NCBI RefSeq assembly: GCF_041358175.1
Contig: NZ_JBGKBE010000003.1
Location: forward strand, 62,001 to 126,000
Source of the DNA: Muriicola sp041358175
GTDB taxonomy: Bacteria > Bacteroidota > Bacteroidia > Flavobacteriales > Flavobacteriaceae
Reading direction: 5' to 3'
Length of the DNA stretch: 64,000 bases
Below the pieces are notes generated by a model that saw only the letters and a list, made by a program, of their open reading frames with translations, was not told the origin of the DNA and searched no databases. The position numbers were made by a program, and so were the translations under genes. The first letter of the stretch is position 1. Each line of letters starts with the position of its first letter. Below, one piece after another: positions 1 through 7,929 of the stretch.

Positions 1-645
1 CTTGCACCATTTACACCTATCACCAATGAAAGCCTGCAGGGCATGAAATTGTTGATTAAGGCTTTCGGGAAATGTACTACAGACCATATTTCCATGGCGG
101 GTCCATGGTTACGCTACCGGGGACATTTAGACAATATCGCTAACAACACCCTTATCGGTGCTGTCAATGCCTTTAATAAGAAGACCAATTTCGTCAAGAA
201 CCAGCTTACAGGGGAATACGGTGGTGTACCCGACACCCAAAGAGCTTATAAGGCCAAAGGGATTAAGACCATTGTTGTAGGAGATCATAATTACGGGGAA
301 GGTTCCTCAAGGGAACACGCTGCCATGCAACCAAGACACCTTGGGGTAGCTGCTGTACTGGTTAAATCCTTTGCCAGGATACATGAGACCAACCTGAAAA
401 AACAGGGGATGCTGGCACTTACCTTTGTCAATGAAAATGATTATGATAAAATTCAGGAGGATGACACCTTCAACTTTGTCGATATTCAGGATTTTGCCCC
501 GGATGTTCCACTTACCATTGAGGTAGTGCACAAGGACGGCTCCAAAGACATGATCAAGACCAACCATACTTATAATGCGCCGCAGATTGCATGGTTCAGG
601 GAAGGATCGGCCCTCAATGTTATCAAGAAGGAAAATGCAGCCTAA
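1..645 (+). CDS. acn: aconitate hydratase, C-terminal part (5' end outside window)
   Basis: The frame is open from base 1, so the gene begins before the window and only about 214 C-terminal residues are seen. They match the aconitase swivel domain (domain 4), which closes over the [4Fe-4S] active site that interconverts citrate and isocitrate in the TCA cycle. Visible family motifs are TTDHISMAGPWLRYRGHLDN, GDHNYGEGSSREHAAMQPR (the substrate-binding Ser-Arg segment) and the Ala-Arg-Ile-His-Glu-Thr-Asn stretch. The catalytic and cluster-binding domains lie upstream and are not visible. The internal ATG at 43 is not a real start, because the aconitase-like sequence continues in frame before it. 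The enzyme is cytosolic. Identification is secure; which aconitase type is present cannot be settled from the C-terminus alone. Confidence 0.95.
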   Translation, partial: LAPFTPITNESLQGMKLLIKAFGKCTTDHISMAGPWLRYRGHLDNIANNTLIGAVNAFNKKTNFVKNQLTGEYGGVPDTQRAYKAKGIKTIVVGDHNYGEGSSREHAAMQPRHLGVAAVLVKSFARIHETNLKKQGMLALTFVNENDYDKIQEDDTFNFVDIQDFAPDVPLTIEVVHKDGSKDMIKTNHTYNAPQIAWFREGSALNVIKKENAA

Positions 646-709
646 TCCGTCTTATTTGATTGTACTGGACAACCCAGAAGACGTAAATTATTAAATAAGA
701 CAGCTTTAC

Positions 710-1276
710 ATGGCCATTAAAAAAAAGACGGTTCTCAACATTCTTCTGATTGTATTTATTCTGTCTTTTTTTGTTACCCCATTGGGGTATCACAGTAAGA
801 TCATGTTAAACAGGTTATTTGCCGGTTCAGCAGATGTGATTCCAGCAGAGCAGCGAATTCAGATTGAAGACTACAATTGGCGGTTAAAGAATGAGAATTG
901 GGAGTTTTTCAATTTTGAAAAATCTGAAGGGAAAGTCGTTTTTATTAATTTCTGGGCCTCATGGCGACTTCCAAGTGCAGCTGAATTAAAGAGCATTCAG
1001 AACCTTTATGATACCTACAAAGGCAAAGTCGATTTCTATATCATAACCGACGAAGAACAGGAACCTGTACTTGAATTTATGGAGGAAAATAATTTTGATT
1101 TTCCTGTCACATATCTGATTATCGGAGACAGATCGCCACTTCCTGCCCTTGAACCCCCCGGGACTTATATCCTCGATAAGAAAGGGAGAATTGTCGTTAA
1201 GAAAGAAGGAATAGCCGATTGGGATAATGCCAGGATCATGAGTTTAATGGAAGATCTATTGAAGGCCCGAACTTGA
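710..1276 (+). CDS. TlpA-like thioredoxin-fold protein lacking the CxxC motif
   Basis: This 188-residue protein has an N-terminal membrane anchor (about residues 7-26) followed by a periplasmic thioredoxin-fold domain of the TlpA/ResA kind. The characteristic VVFINFWASW strand is present at about 76-85. Where the family has WCxxC, the sequence reads W85-R-L-P-S89, so both redox cysteines are gone. The later segment PPGTYILDKKGRIV fits the conserved cis-proline region. It therefore cannot be a normal disulfide reductase; a scaffold or chaperone role is possible but not shown. The following CrtA-like gene starts inside its stop codon, implying translational coupling with carotenoid hydroxylation. 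Fold assignment is firm, function is not. Confidence 0.8.
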   Translation: MAIKKKTVLNILLIVFILSFFVTPLGYHSKIMLNRLFAGSADVIPAEQRIQIEDYNWRLKNENWEFFNFEKSEGKVVFINFWASWRLPSAAELKSIQNLYDTYKGKVDFYIITDEEQEPVLEFMEENNFDFPVTYLIIGDRSPLPALEPPGTYILDKKGRIVVKKEGIADWDNARIMSLMEDLLKART

Positions 1277-1992
1277 CAACACAGATTACTACCCTGACAT
1301 TCTTCAAATACCGAAGCCTGTATGCCAAATTCTGGGCTTTTGGGATGATGCAATTTGCCCACCCTACTTTGCGTAGAACGCAGGGACTGTCCTTTTACAA
1401 ACTATTGGGAACCGGTAGGAAAGGATTTGATCCCAGACCCGATTGGAGCGTCTACGCCTTGCTACAAGTCTGGGATACTGAGGATAAAGCGGATGAATTT
1501 TTCCGGCATTCTTCGCTGATGAAGAAGTATAGGAAGTGCAGCTCTGAACACTGGACTCTTTATATGAGGAATAAAATGGCGAGGGGAAAATGGGATGGAA
1601 ATAATCCCTTTGCCATGCACCCCGAACTTGCTGAAGACATCCCTTACATTGCTGTTATCACCAGGGCTACTATTAAAGTGAAGTATTTACGCAGATTCTG
1701 GAAGAGCGTTCCTGCTTCTCAAAGGCCTCTGAAGGATAATGCCGGACTCATTTACACAAAAGGAGTAGGGGAGGTTCCCTATATGCAAATGGCGACCTTT
1801 AGTCTTTGGGAAAACCAGAAAGCTCTGGACGATTTTGCCTACAGGAGCAAAGAGCACATAAAGGTTATAGGGGATACGCGAACTATAGGCTGGTATAAGG
1901 AGGAACTATTTTCCCGCTTTCAACCTTACCGTTCCCTGGGGAGCTGGAATGGAATAAATCAATGGATCTTCACAGCTTCTGCACCACATTAA
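1273..1992 (+). CDS. crtA: CrtA-related carotenoid 2-hydroxylase (spheroidene monooxygenase family)
   Basis: The 239-residue protein belongs to the spheroidene monooxygenase (CrtA) family. A CrtA relative from a marine flavobacterium is established as the carotenoid 2-hydroxylase of myxol biosynthesis, and that is the likely role here: adding the 2'-OH to the acyclic end of a 1'-hydroxylated monocyclic carotenoid. Family-like segments include TLTFFKYRSLYAKFWAFGMM near the start, LLGTGRKGFDPRPDWSVYAL and an FALWEN-like FSLWEN. The start is TTG at 1273, overlapping the TGA of the preceding gene (TTGA). Its 3' end overlaps the convergent cruF-like gene by 4 bp, placing it at the edge of the carotenoid cluster on the other strand. 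The family is clear; the exact reaction is inferred from context. Confidence 0.8.
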   Translation: MTTQITTLTFFKYRSLYAKFWAFGMMQFAHPTLRRTQGLSFYKLLGTGRKGFDPRPDWSVYALLQVWDTEDKADEFFRHSSLMKKYRKCSSEHWTLYMRNKMARGKWDGNNPFAMHPELAEDIPYIAVITRATIKVKYLRRFWKSVPASQRPLKDNAGLIYTKGVGEVPYMQMATFSLWENQKALDDFAYRSKEHIKVIGDTRTIGWYKEELFSRFQPYRSLGSWNGINQWIFTASAPH

Positions 1993-2621
1993 AACCAAAG
2001 AAAAAAGTACAGGAAAAAAACCAGTTGTGCTACGTACAGATGCGCGGAAAACTTTAAATCGCCGGTTATCTTTGTTCGATGAATTATAAACTGAAAAATC
2101 AGGGCAACGGCAAGCCAGCAGATATAATTAGAGAGGGGAACAATGCCCTGTTCAAACTCCCAGAAATCAAAGCGGGGAGCACTTTGCTCCATAAAGAAAT
2201 CGAGAACCAGCATCAATAAAGCGGCGAAGATCAATTGTAGGGCCGACTTTTTAAGCAGGTATTGTGCAAGGCGTGCCGTAATAAGGCTAAGAAGTGCCCA
2301 GTTGACACCTATTAGGTAGGGAACACCGTCTAATTTAGGCCCGAGATTGGCTCCGTACTCATAAGTGCCAAAGAGGATCCCGTATTTTACTCCCACCCAT
2401 TCGGCCAGCATCCCCAGAATCCACAATAAGGCAAATACTGCCGTCTTCTTGCGGGTATCTATCGGGAAAACCAGGAAGAGCAAAATAGAAGAAATAACAA
2501 GATTTATGGGTGTTTTTGCCACGAACCACGCTTCAAATCCAAGGCTGATTCCAATAAGTGCTGAAATATTGAATATCCAGATTACCCAAAGGGCCCAGTT
2601 TCCGTTTTTTAATTCAGGCAT
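1989..2621 (-). CDS. cruF: carotenoid 1',2'-hydratase, CruF family (DUF422)
   Basis: This is a 210-residue polytopic membrane protein with about seven hydrophobic segments. The DUF422/CruF signature is visible as GMLAEWVGVKYGILFGTYEY followed by LDGVPYLIGVNWALL. CruF enzymes add water across the terminal 1',2' double bond of acyclic or monocyclic carotenoids, an early step to saproxanthin and myxol. The ATG at 2621 overlaps the end of the crtD-like gene by 8 bp, as expected in a tight operon; a TTG at 2651 in the same frame would give a longer overlap and is less likely. It is the last gene of the leftward carotenoid operon. Family assignment is strong, substrate is inferred. Confidence 0.8.
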   Translation of the reverse strand: MPELKNGNWALWVIWIFNISALIGISLGFEAWFVAKTPINLVISSILLFLVFPIDTRKKTAVFALLWILGMLAEWVGVKYGILFGTYEYGANLGPKLDGVPYLIGVNWALLSLITARLAQYLLKKSALQLIFAALLMLVLDFFMEQSAPRFDFWEFEQGIVPLSNYICWLAVALIFQFIIHRTKITGDLKFSAHLYVAQLVFFLYFFLWF

Positions 2622-4101
2622 GTTCTCGGTTTGAATTAGTATCGGGCACAAGATCTCCTACAATTTTAGCAGAAAGAAGGCAGAGCGGGATTCCCCCTCC
2701 CGGATGGACAGATCCCCCACAAAAATATAGGTTTTGAACCTGGCGGGTAAAATTGGGATGTCTTAGAAAAGCGGCAAATCTCGAATTGCTGGCTGCACCA
2801 TAGAGGGCACCACGGTAAGAGCTCGTATTTTCCTGTATGCCTTCAGGATCTAAAACGTGTTCAGTAACTATAAGGGGTTCAATTGCGCTCTTGAGACAGG
2901 CTGATAATTTCTCAAGAATAAGTCTGCGCGCCTTTTCTTTTAATGCATTCCAGTCCTGCCCGTAATCCCCCGGAGCATTAATCATAACAAACCAGTTTTC
3001 GCAGCCCGGAGGAGCATCACCGGCCACGTCCTTTGCTGTTATGTTTACATACACGGTTGGATCGTCTGAAAGTGTTCTATCCCTGAAAATCGATTTGAAC
3101 TCACCCTCGTAATCATCGCTGAAAAAGATATTGTGAAGATCGAGTTCTTTAAATGTTCCTTTAATTCCCCAGTAAAAGATCAGGGCCGAACTGGATCTTT
3201 CCTGTTCAAGCGTTTTAGTAGGAGGATTAAGTCCGGGCAATAGATGTTTATAGGTGGGGTAAATATCCATATTGGAAACTACTATATCTGCCGAATAGCT
3301 CGTTTTTAAAGTGGTGATTCCCTTTGCTGTACTATCTTCCACGACAATTTTATCTACCTTTTCATTAAAATGAAATTGTATTCCCTGATCTTTGGCCAGT
3401 TCAAATAGGCTCTGACTGATACGGTGCATCCCTCCTTTGGGTATAAAGGTGCCGTAATGCATTTCCAGATGGGGAATAAGGGACATTATCCCCGGAGTTT
3501 GGTAAGGAGAAGAACCATTATAAGTGGCATAACGATTAAAAAGCTGTACGAGTTTTGGATTCCTGAAATTCTTTGTATTCACCTCATTCAGCGATTGCAT
3601 AAGATCCAGCGAATGAAGTTGAAGCATCGCTTTAATAGTCTCCGCACTGAGGTAGGTTTTCAGTTTGTGCAATGAGTTTTCGAGGAAAATACCGGCAGTA
3701 AGTTCGTATTTTTTCCTATTCCGTTGGAGATAAGCCTGGATGTTGGTCTGACTTTCGTCAAAAAAATCGGCAGCCTCCTTTACAAATACATCCTGATTGG
3801 CGTTAACTGAAAAACGGCTCCCGTCTGTCCAGAAATAGTTGCAGACAGTATCTTTTCTTAAATATTGAAAATATAAGCTCGGATCGAGCTTAAAAAGATG
3901 ATAAATTTCCTCGATAAAATGAGGCATGGTAAATAAGGATGGACCCAGGTCGAAGCGAAAACCATCCTGTGAAATGGCATGGAGTTTACCGCCGGGATAA
4001 GAATTTTTTTCGAAGACATCAACCTCATAACCCAGCTTGCGGATTCTGAGCGCTGAAGCCAAACCCGCAATACCCGAGCCAATCACTATGGCATTTGGCA
4101 T
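2614..4101 (-). CDS. crtD: carotenoid desaturase, CrtD-like (1-hydroxycarotenoid 3,4-desaturase)
   Basis: The 495-residue protein is a FAD-dependent CrtI/CrtD-type carotenoid desaturase. The dinucleotide fold is at the N-terminus (IGSGIAGLASALRIRKLGY) with the partner motif YPGGKLHAISQDGFRFDLGP. Near the C-terminus, FCGGSVHPGGGIPLCLLSAK is the conserved FAD-binding tail. A second desaturase (5416-6873) lies in the same operon and looks like the phytoene desaturase. This copy sits next to cruF, which fits the 3',4'-desaturation of 1'-hydroxycarotenoids. It starts 5 bp after the crtZ stop. The assignment to CrtD rather than CrtI rests on gene neighbourhood, so phylogeny could swap the two. Confidence 0.8.
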   Translation of the reverse strand: MPNAIVIGSGIAGLASALRIRKLGYEVDVFEKNSYPGGKLHAISQDGFRFDLGPSLFTMPHFIEEIYHLFKLDPSLYFQYLRKDTVCNYFWTDGSRFSVNANQDVFVKEAADFFDESQTNIQAYLQRNRKKYELTAGIFLENSLHKLKTYLSAETIKAMLQLHSLDLMQSLNEVNTKNFRNPKLVQLFNRYATYNGSSPYQTPGIMSLIPHLEMHYGTFIPKGGMHRISQSLFELAKDQGIQFHFNEKVDKIVVEDSTAKGITTLKTSYSADIVVSNMDIYPTYKHLLPGLNPPTKTLEQERSSSALIFYWGIKGTFKELDLHNIFFSDDYEGEFKSIFRDRTLSDDPTVYVNITAKDVAGDAPPGCENWFVMINAPGDYGQDWNALKEKARRLILEKLSACLKSAIEPLIVTEHVLDPEGIQENTSSYRGALYGAASNSRFAAFLRHPNFTRQVQNLYFCGGSVHPGGGIPLCLLSAKIVGDLVPDTNSNREHA

Positions 4102-4106
4102 GGAGC

Positions 4107-4559
4107 TTATTTCTTAAAGTATTTAAAGGGAACCCATAGCATACCAAAACACTCTCCATCTTCCTTGCCTAGATGCTTGTGATGAATCTTGTGGGCACGC
4201 CGCACACCTCTTGCATACCAGTTGTTGGCGTTTCTGAAAATCTTAAACCGCTGATGAATAAATATGTCATGGACCAGGAAATAGGTCGCGCCATAAGCCA
4301 TGATTCCAAATCCGATAGGGTATCCATACCAGAATTCACTATTCCCCGCCAGAAGAATAAAGGACATACTCACAACCGCATAAAAGATAAAAAAGGTATC
4401 ATTGCGTTCAAACCAGGAGTCGTGGTCTTTCCTGTGGTGGTCCCTGTGCAGGCTCCAGAGAAATCCATGCATCACATATTTATGGGTAAACCAGGCCATA
4501 AATTCCATAATGCAGAATGTGATAAAGAAAATTAAGATCCAGAGTGCTATTTCCATCAT
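4107..4559 (-). CDS. crtZ: beta-carotene hydroxylase CrtZ
   Basis: The 150-residue membrane di-iron hydroxylase carries the histidine clusters of the CrtZ/fatty-acid hydroxylase superfamily: HKYVMHG, LHRDHHRKDHDSW, HDIFIHQRF and RAHKIHHKH. It adds the 3-OH to beta-ionone rings, giving zeaxanthin from beta-carotene or the 3-hydroxyl of saproxanthin/myxol. Several hydrophobic segments separate the histidine clusters. It lies between crtB (6 bp upstream) and the crtD-like gene in the same operon. Length and motifs are full-size and intact. Confidence 0.92.
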   Translation of the reverse strand: MMEIALWILIFFITFCIMEFMAWFTHKYVMHGFLWSLHRDHHRKDHDSWFERNDTFFIFYAVVSMSFILLAGNSEFWYGYPIGFGIMAYGATYFLVHDIFIHQRFKIFRNANNWYARGVRRAHKIHHKHLGKEDGECFGMLWVPFKYFKK

Positions 4560-4565
4560 TACTGA

Positions 4566-5405
4566 TTATACCAATTTTAGTTTATAATTTACGTATGAAG
4601 TGGCCAATAATCCAAATTTTTGATAGTTCGGGACCCTGATCCGCACATTTTTAATTTCTAGGGATGGGGTCCGCTGAAGTTTTCTCAATAGTTGATAATA
4701 GTATTTATACGCTGTATAGACGCCAAATTTGGCGTCATTTGGCAGTTTTGCGATTCCCTCATAGCCCTTTCTGAAATCTTCCTTAATTTCCTCAACAATT
4801 CGTGTTTTGGAATCCTCGTCAAGTTGAAGCAGATTAGTGTTGGGGAAATACGACCTTTCCAGGAGTTCGTAATCGGCTTTTAGATCCCTTAGAAAATTAA
4901 CCTTTTGAAAGGCCGAACCCAGAGCCATTGCAGATTCCTTGAGGTCCTCGTATTGCCGATCATCTCCTTTGACAAAAACCCTGAGGCACATCAGCCCTAC
5001 CACGTCTGCCGACCCATAGATGTATTCCTTAAATTCTTCATGAGTTGTGTATACTTTTTTATCAAGATCCATTCTCATACTCTTCATAAAGGAATCTACG
5101 AGGTGACGGGGAATTGCATATTGATGAAAAGTATGCTGAAATGAGTTCAGGATGGGATTTAGGCTGATTTTGTTATTCAAACTGTTATCCAGTTCTTTTT
5201 CAAAAGCCTCAAATAGTTCTTCCTTGTTGTAGTCGTGAAAGGAATCTACAATTTCATCGGCAAAGCGAACAAATCCATAAATATTATAAATGTCCTTCCT
5301 GATAGATGGAGCAAGCATCTTGGTTGCAAGGGCAAAGGAAGTACTGTAAGACTGGGTAACAATCTTGCTGCACTCAAATGATACGGTGTCGAAAATTGAC
5401 TTCAT
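4566..5405 (-). CDS. crtB: phytoene synthase CrtB
   Basis: This 279-residue squalene/phytoene synthase condenses two geranylgeranyl diphosphates to phytoene, the first committed step to carotenoids. The first aspartate-rich motif is visible in YGFVRFADEIVDSF, and the second region in AMALGSAFQKVNFLRDLKAD (the NxxRD region that binds Mg-diphosphate). The length is normal for the family. It lies 10 bp downstream of crtI and 6 bp upstream of crtZ, so the genes are surely cotranscribed. No defect is seen. Confidence 0.95.
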   Translation of the reverse strand: MKSIFDTVSFECSKIVTQSYSTSFALATKMLAPSIRKDIYNIYGFVRFADEIVDSFHDYNKEELFEAFEKELDNSLNNKISLNPILNSFQHTFHQYAIPRHLVDSFMKSMRMDLDKKVYTTHEEFKEYIYGSADVVGLMCLRVFVKGDDRQYEDLKESAMALGSAFQKVNFLRDLKADYELLERSYFPNTNLLQLDEDSKTRIVEEIKEDFRKGYEGIAKLPNDAKFGVYTAYKYYYQLLRKLQRTPSLEIKNVRIRVPNYQKFGLLATSYVNYKLKLV

Positions 5406-5415
5406 GAATTGATAA

Positions 5416-6873
5416 TTACTTTTGTTGACTTATGAGTTCGGATACCAATTTACCCGAAATCAGCGAAGGTGGCACCCCCGGACCCGGAACGGTCAATTGT
5501 CCGGTGAAATAGAGATCTTTTACTTTATTACTTTTGAGACCTGGTCTCAGAAAAGCAGTTTGCAAAAGGGTGTTGGCCATCCCATAGGCATTACCCTTAT
5601 ACGAATTATACTGCTCCTTAAAGTCGTTGACACAAAAGGACTCTTTAAATATAATATTATTTTTTAGCTGCTGATCGGTACGCTCTTCCAGTCTTTTTAT
5701 GATAACATCGAAGTACTGTTCTCTCAATTCATCATTATCTTCAAGATCAGGAGCGATGGGAACGAGAAAAAAACCGGTTTCATATCCTTCAGGTGCCAGG
5801 GAGGCATCGGTTACAGAGGGAAAGTTTACATAAAAAAGAGGCTCAGTAGGCCATTTAGGATCGTCGTAAATCTCTTCAGCATGTCGTTCAAAATCAGTAT
5901 CGAAAAACAGATTGTGGTGTTCTATGTTCTTTATTTTCTTATCAAAGCCAACGTAAAACAGGAGGGAAGATGGGGCAAATGTTTTTCTTTCCCAATAGGC
6001 TTCAGAGTACTGGCGGTACTGTGGATCTAATAGAGTTTCCGAGTGGTGATAGTCTGCTCCGGATAGGACAAAATCGGCCCTTACATTCTGCTGGTTTACC
6101 TCAATCCCTTCAACTTTTCCATTGGTGACCATGATTTTATCAACCGGGTATCCCGTATGGATCTGCACACCGAGCTCTTCCGCCAGGGATTTCATCCCCT
6201 CAATAATTTTATACATCCCACCTTTGGGATGCCAGGTGCCCAGGCCAAAATCGGCGAAATTCATAAAACTGTAAAAAGAAGGAGTTTTACTGGGTTTTGC
6301 GCCAAGGAATAGTACCGGGAACTCCAGTGTAGCAATAAGTTTGGGATTTTTAAATTGTTTCCGGACCTGCCCGCTTATCGTTTTAAAGAATTGGTCAACT
6401 CTTAGAGCCGTCTCCTTGGTCACTAATTCAAAGGGTGACAGACCAGGACGATAGACTATTTTATTGATGGCGATGTTGTAATTCTCCTGAGCTTTGGCGA
6501 TAAATTTTCGCAGATGTACCGAACTACCGGGTTCAATACGCTCAAATTCTTCGCAAATATTGTCCATGCTGTCCCCGATGGTAATCACATCGTCTGAAAA
6601 AAATATCTTATAGGCCGGACTCAACTTATCCAGCTGATAATAATCTGAGGTGCTCTTACCGAAATCGTTGAAAAAGCGTTCAAAAATGTCGGGCATCCAG
6701 TACCAGCTGGGGCCAATGTCGAAAGTGAAACCATCTCTTACGAGTTGTCTCGCCCTACCGCCGACGGTTTTATTTTTCTCGTAAACATCCACCTCAAATC
6801 CTGCTTTCGCCAGATAGCAGGCCGCAGAAAGAGAGGAAAACCCAGACCCTATGATTGCAACGTTCTTACTCAT
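5416..6873 (-). CDS. crtI: phytoene desaturase CrtI
   Basis: The 485-residue FAD-dependent enzyme desaturates phytoene stepwise to lycopene. It has the N-terminal Rossmann motif IGSGFSSLSAACYLAKAGF, then the CrtI segment VGGRARQLVRDGFTFDIGPS and the typical WYWMPDIFERFF. The C-terminal FAD-binding region is YFTGQLTVPGPGVPPSLISG. It is the first enzyme gene after the MerR-type regulator (32 bp gap) and directly before crtB, the usual crtI-crtB order in flavobacterial carotenoid clusters. Together with the second desaturase at 2614-4101 the operon can supply both phytoene and hydroxycarotenoid desaturation. Confidence 0.92.
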   Translation of the reverse strand: MSKNVAIIGSGFSSLSAACYLAKAGFEVDVYEKNKTVGGRARQLVRDGFTFDIGPSWYWMPDIFERFFNDFGKSTSDYYQLDKLSPAYKIFFSDDVITIGDSMDNICEEFERIEPGSSVHLRKFIAKAQENYNIAINKIVYRPGLSPFELVTKETALRVDQFFKTISGQVRKQFKNPKLIATLEFPVLFLGAKPSKTPSFYSFMNFADFGLGTWHPKGGMYKIIEGMKSLAEELGVQIHTGYPVDKIMVTNGKVEGIEVNQQNVRADFVLSGADYHHSETLLDPQYRQYSEAYWERKTFAPSSLLFYVGFDKKIKNIEHHNLFFDTDFERHAEEIYDDPKWPTEPLFYVNFPSVTDASLAPEGYETGFFLVPIAPDLEDNDELREQYFDVIIKRLEERTDQQLKNNIIFKESFCVNDFKEQYNSYKGNAYGMANTLLQTAFLRPGLKSNKVKDLYFTGQLTVPGPGVPPSLISGKLVSELISQQK

Positions 6874-6905
6874 GTTAATTAAATCTTGCCATAAAGGAGA
6901 TGTAT

Positions 6906-7805
6906 TTACAGTGCAGCTGCCAGGTGTTCAACAGATTCGAAAGCCCTGATGTGACCTGGAAGTTTGTCCTTGGTAAGAAACTGTGTTTGTCTGCCCAGTA
7001 TCCATAACTTGGAGGCTCCTTCCGGACTCAGAATTTCGTTGAAATCCCCTATGTATTGTTCCAATCCGTCTTTAGTCGGGATAACGGTAAAATAGGAAAG
7101 GAAATGCAGATTATTATAATATTTCTGAAGGTCTGTCAGACTTTCAAGAGGCATAGTCTGCCCCAGATAAATAGTCTTATATCCGCGGAGTAATAGTTCA
7201 TAGTTTACAAAGAGCAATCCAATTTCATGGATTTCATTTTCAGGGAGGAACAAGACAAATACCTTATCTTCCCTGCTGGGTTCAACCGCCTGTATTTTCT
7301 CTGTGCTGGTGTAAATTTTTTGTTTAATCAGATTAGTGATAAAATGTTCATGGGAAGGGCTGATGGTGTCTGTTTGCCAGAGTAGGCCCAATTCATTGAG
7401 GAGGGGAATAAAAACTTCCCAGAAAATTTCCCTGAAAGATCGCTCTGCTATCAGGCTGTTGTAGGTCTTTTGAAAAAGAGGCAGATCAAAATTGATCATG
7501 GATAACTTAAAAGCGTTGATGGCATGACTTTTAGTACTGTTGTTTGCTACCAATTCCCTTACCACTATTGGCAATTCATCCTCGGAGATCTTGGCGATCT
7601 TGGAAATCTTATACCCGCTGTTGTAAAGTAAGGTTATGTTTAACAGCTTTTGTAAACTTGCTAAACTGTAGGTGCGGATGTTGGTCGCTGTCCGCTCCGG
7701 ACTTAAAAGGTTGTACCTTTTTTCCCAGATACGAATAGTATGGGCCTTTATTCCGGACAGATTTTCCAGGTCCCTGATACTAAAGAATTTTTTTACGTTG
7801 TTCAT
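6906..7805 (-). CDS. MerR-family regulator with B12-binding (CarH/LitR-like) domain
   Basis: The 299-residue protein has an N-terminal MerR helix-turn-helix (about residues 7-75, with ENLSGIKAHTIRIWEKRYNL). A helical bundle and a cobalamin-binding-type fold follow. The bundle shows the CarH signature W-x9-EH exactly (W143, E153, H154). The fold shows the E-x-H-x-x-G motif (E191, H193, G196) whose His ligates cobalt. CarH proteins bind adenosylcobalamin in the dark, repress carotenoid genes and fall off DNA in light. The residue after W143 is Gln, whereas Thermus CarH has the light-state His ligand there. As first gene of the carotenoid operon it probably controls its own transcription. B12 binding and light response are inferred. 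Confidence 0.85.
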   Translation of the reverse strand: MNNVKKFFSIRDLENLSGIKAHTIRIWEKRYNLLSPERTATNIRTYSLASLQKLLNITLLYNSGYKISKIAKISEDELPIVVRELVANNSTKSHAINAFKLSMINFDLPLFQKTYNSLIAERSFREIFWEVFIPLLNELGLLWQTDTISPSHEHFITNLIKQKIYTSTEKIQAVEPSREDKVFVLFLPENEIHEIGLLFVNYELLLRGYKTIYLGQTMPLESLTDLQKYYNNLHFLSYFTVIPTKDGLEQYIGDFNEILSPEGASKLWILGRQTQFLTKDKLPGHIRAFESVEHLAAAL

Positions 7806-7809
7806 TATA

Positions 7810-7852
7810 TATCACTAAAAGTTAAACAAATTTACAATTTTTGATAGTGATA
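7810..7852. promoter_or_regulatory. inverted repeat upstream of the carotenoid operon (candidate operator)
   Basis: A perfect 8-bp inverted repeat, TATCACTA (7810-7817) and TAGTGATA (7845-7852), lies just before the start of the MerR-type gene at 7805. GTTAAA also occurs twice in this 124-bp gap (around 7821 and 7868). The left arm overlaps the region expected for the leader and core promoter, a position suited to repression. Binding by the MerR/CarH-like protein is an inference from location. Confidence 0.4.
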
Positions 7853-7929
7853 CTTCTAAGAGGAACGTTAAAATTTTATAGAAACTGGAGATTTTTTGTG
7901 CGGACGTTACGAAAATAGAAGTCGGAATT

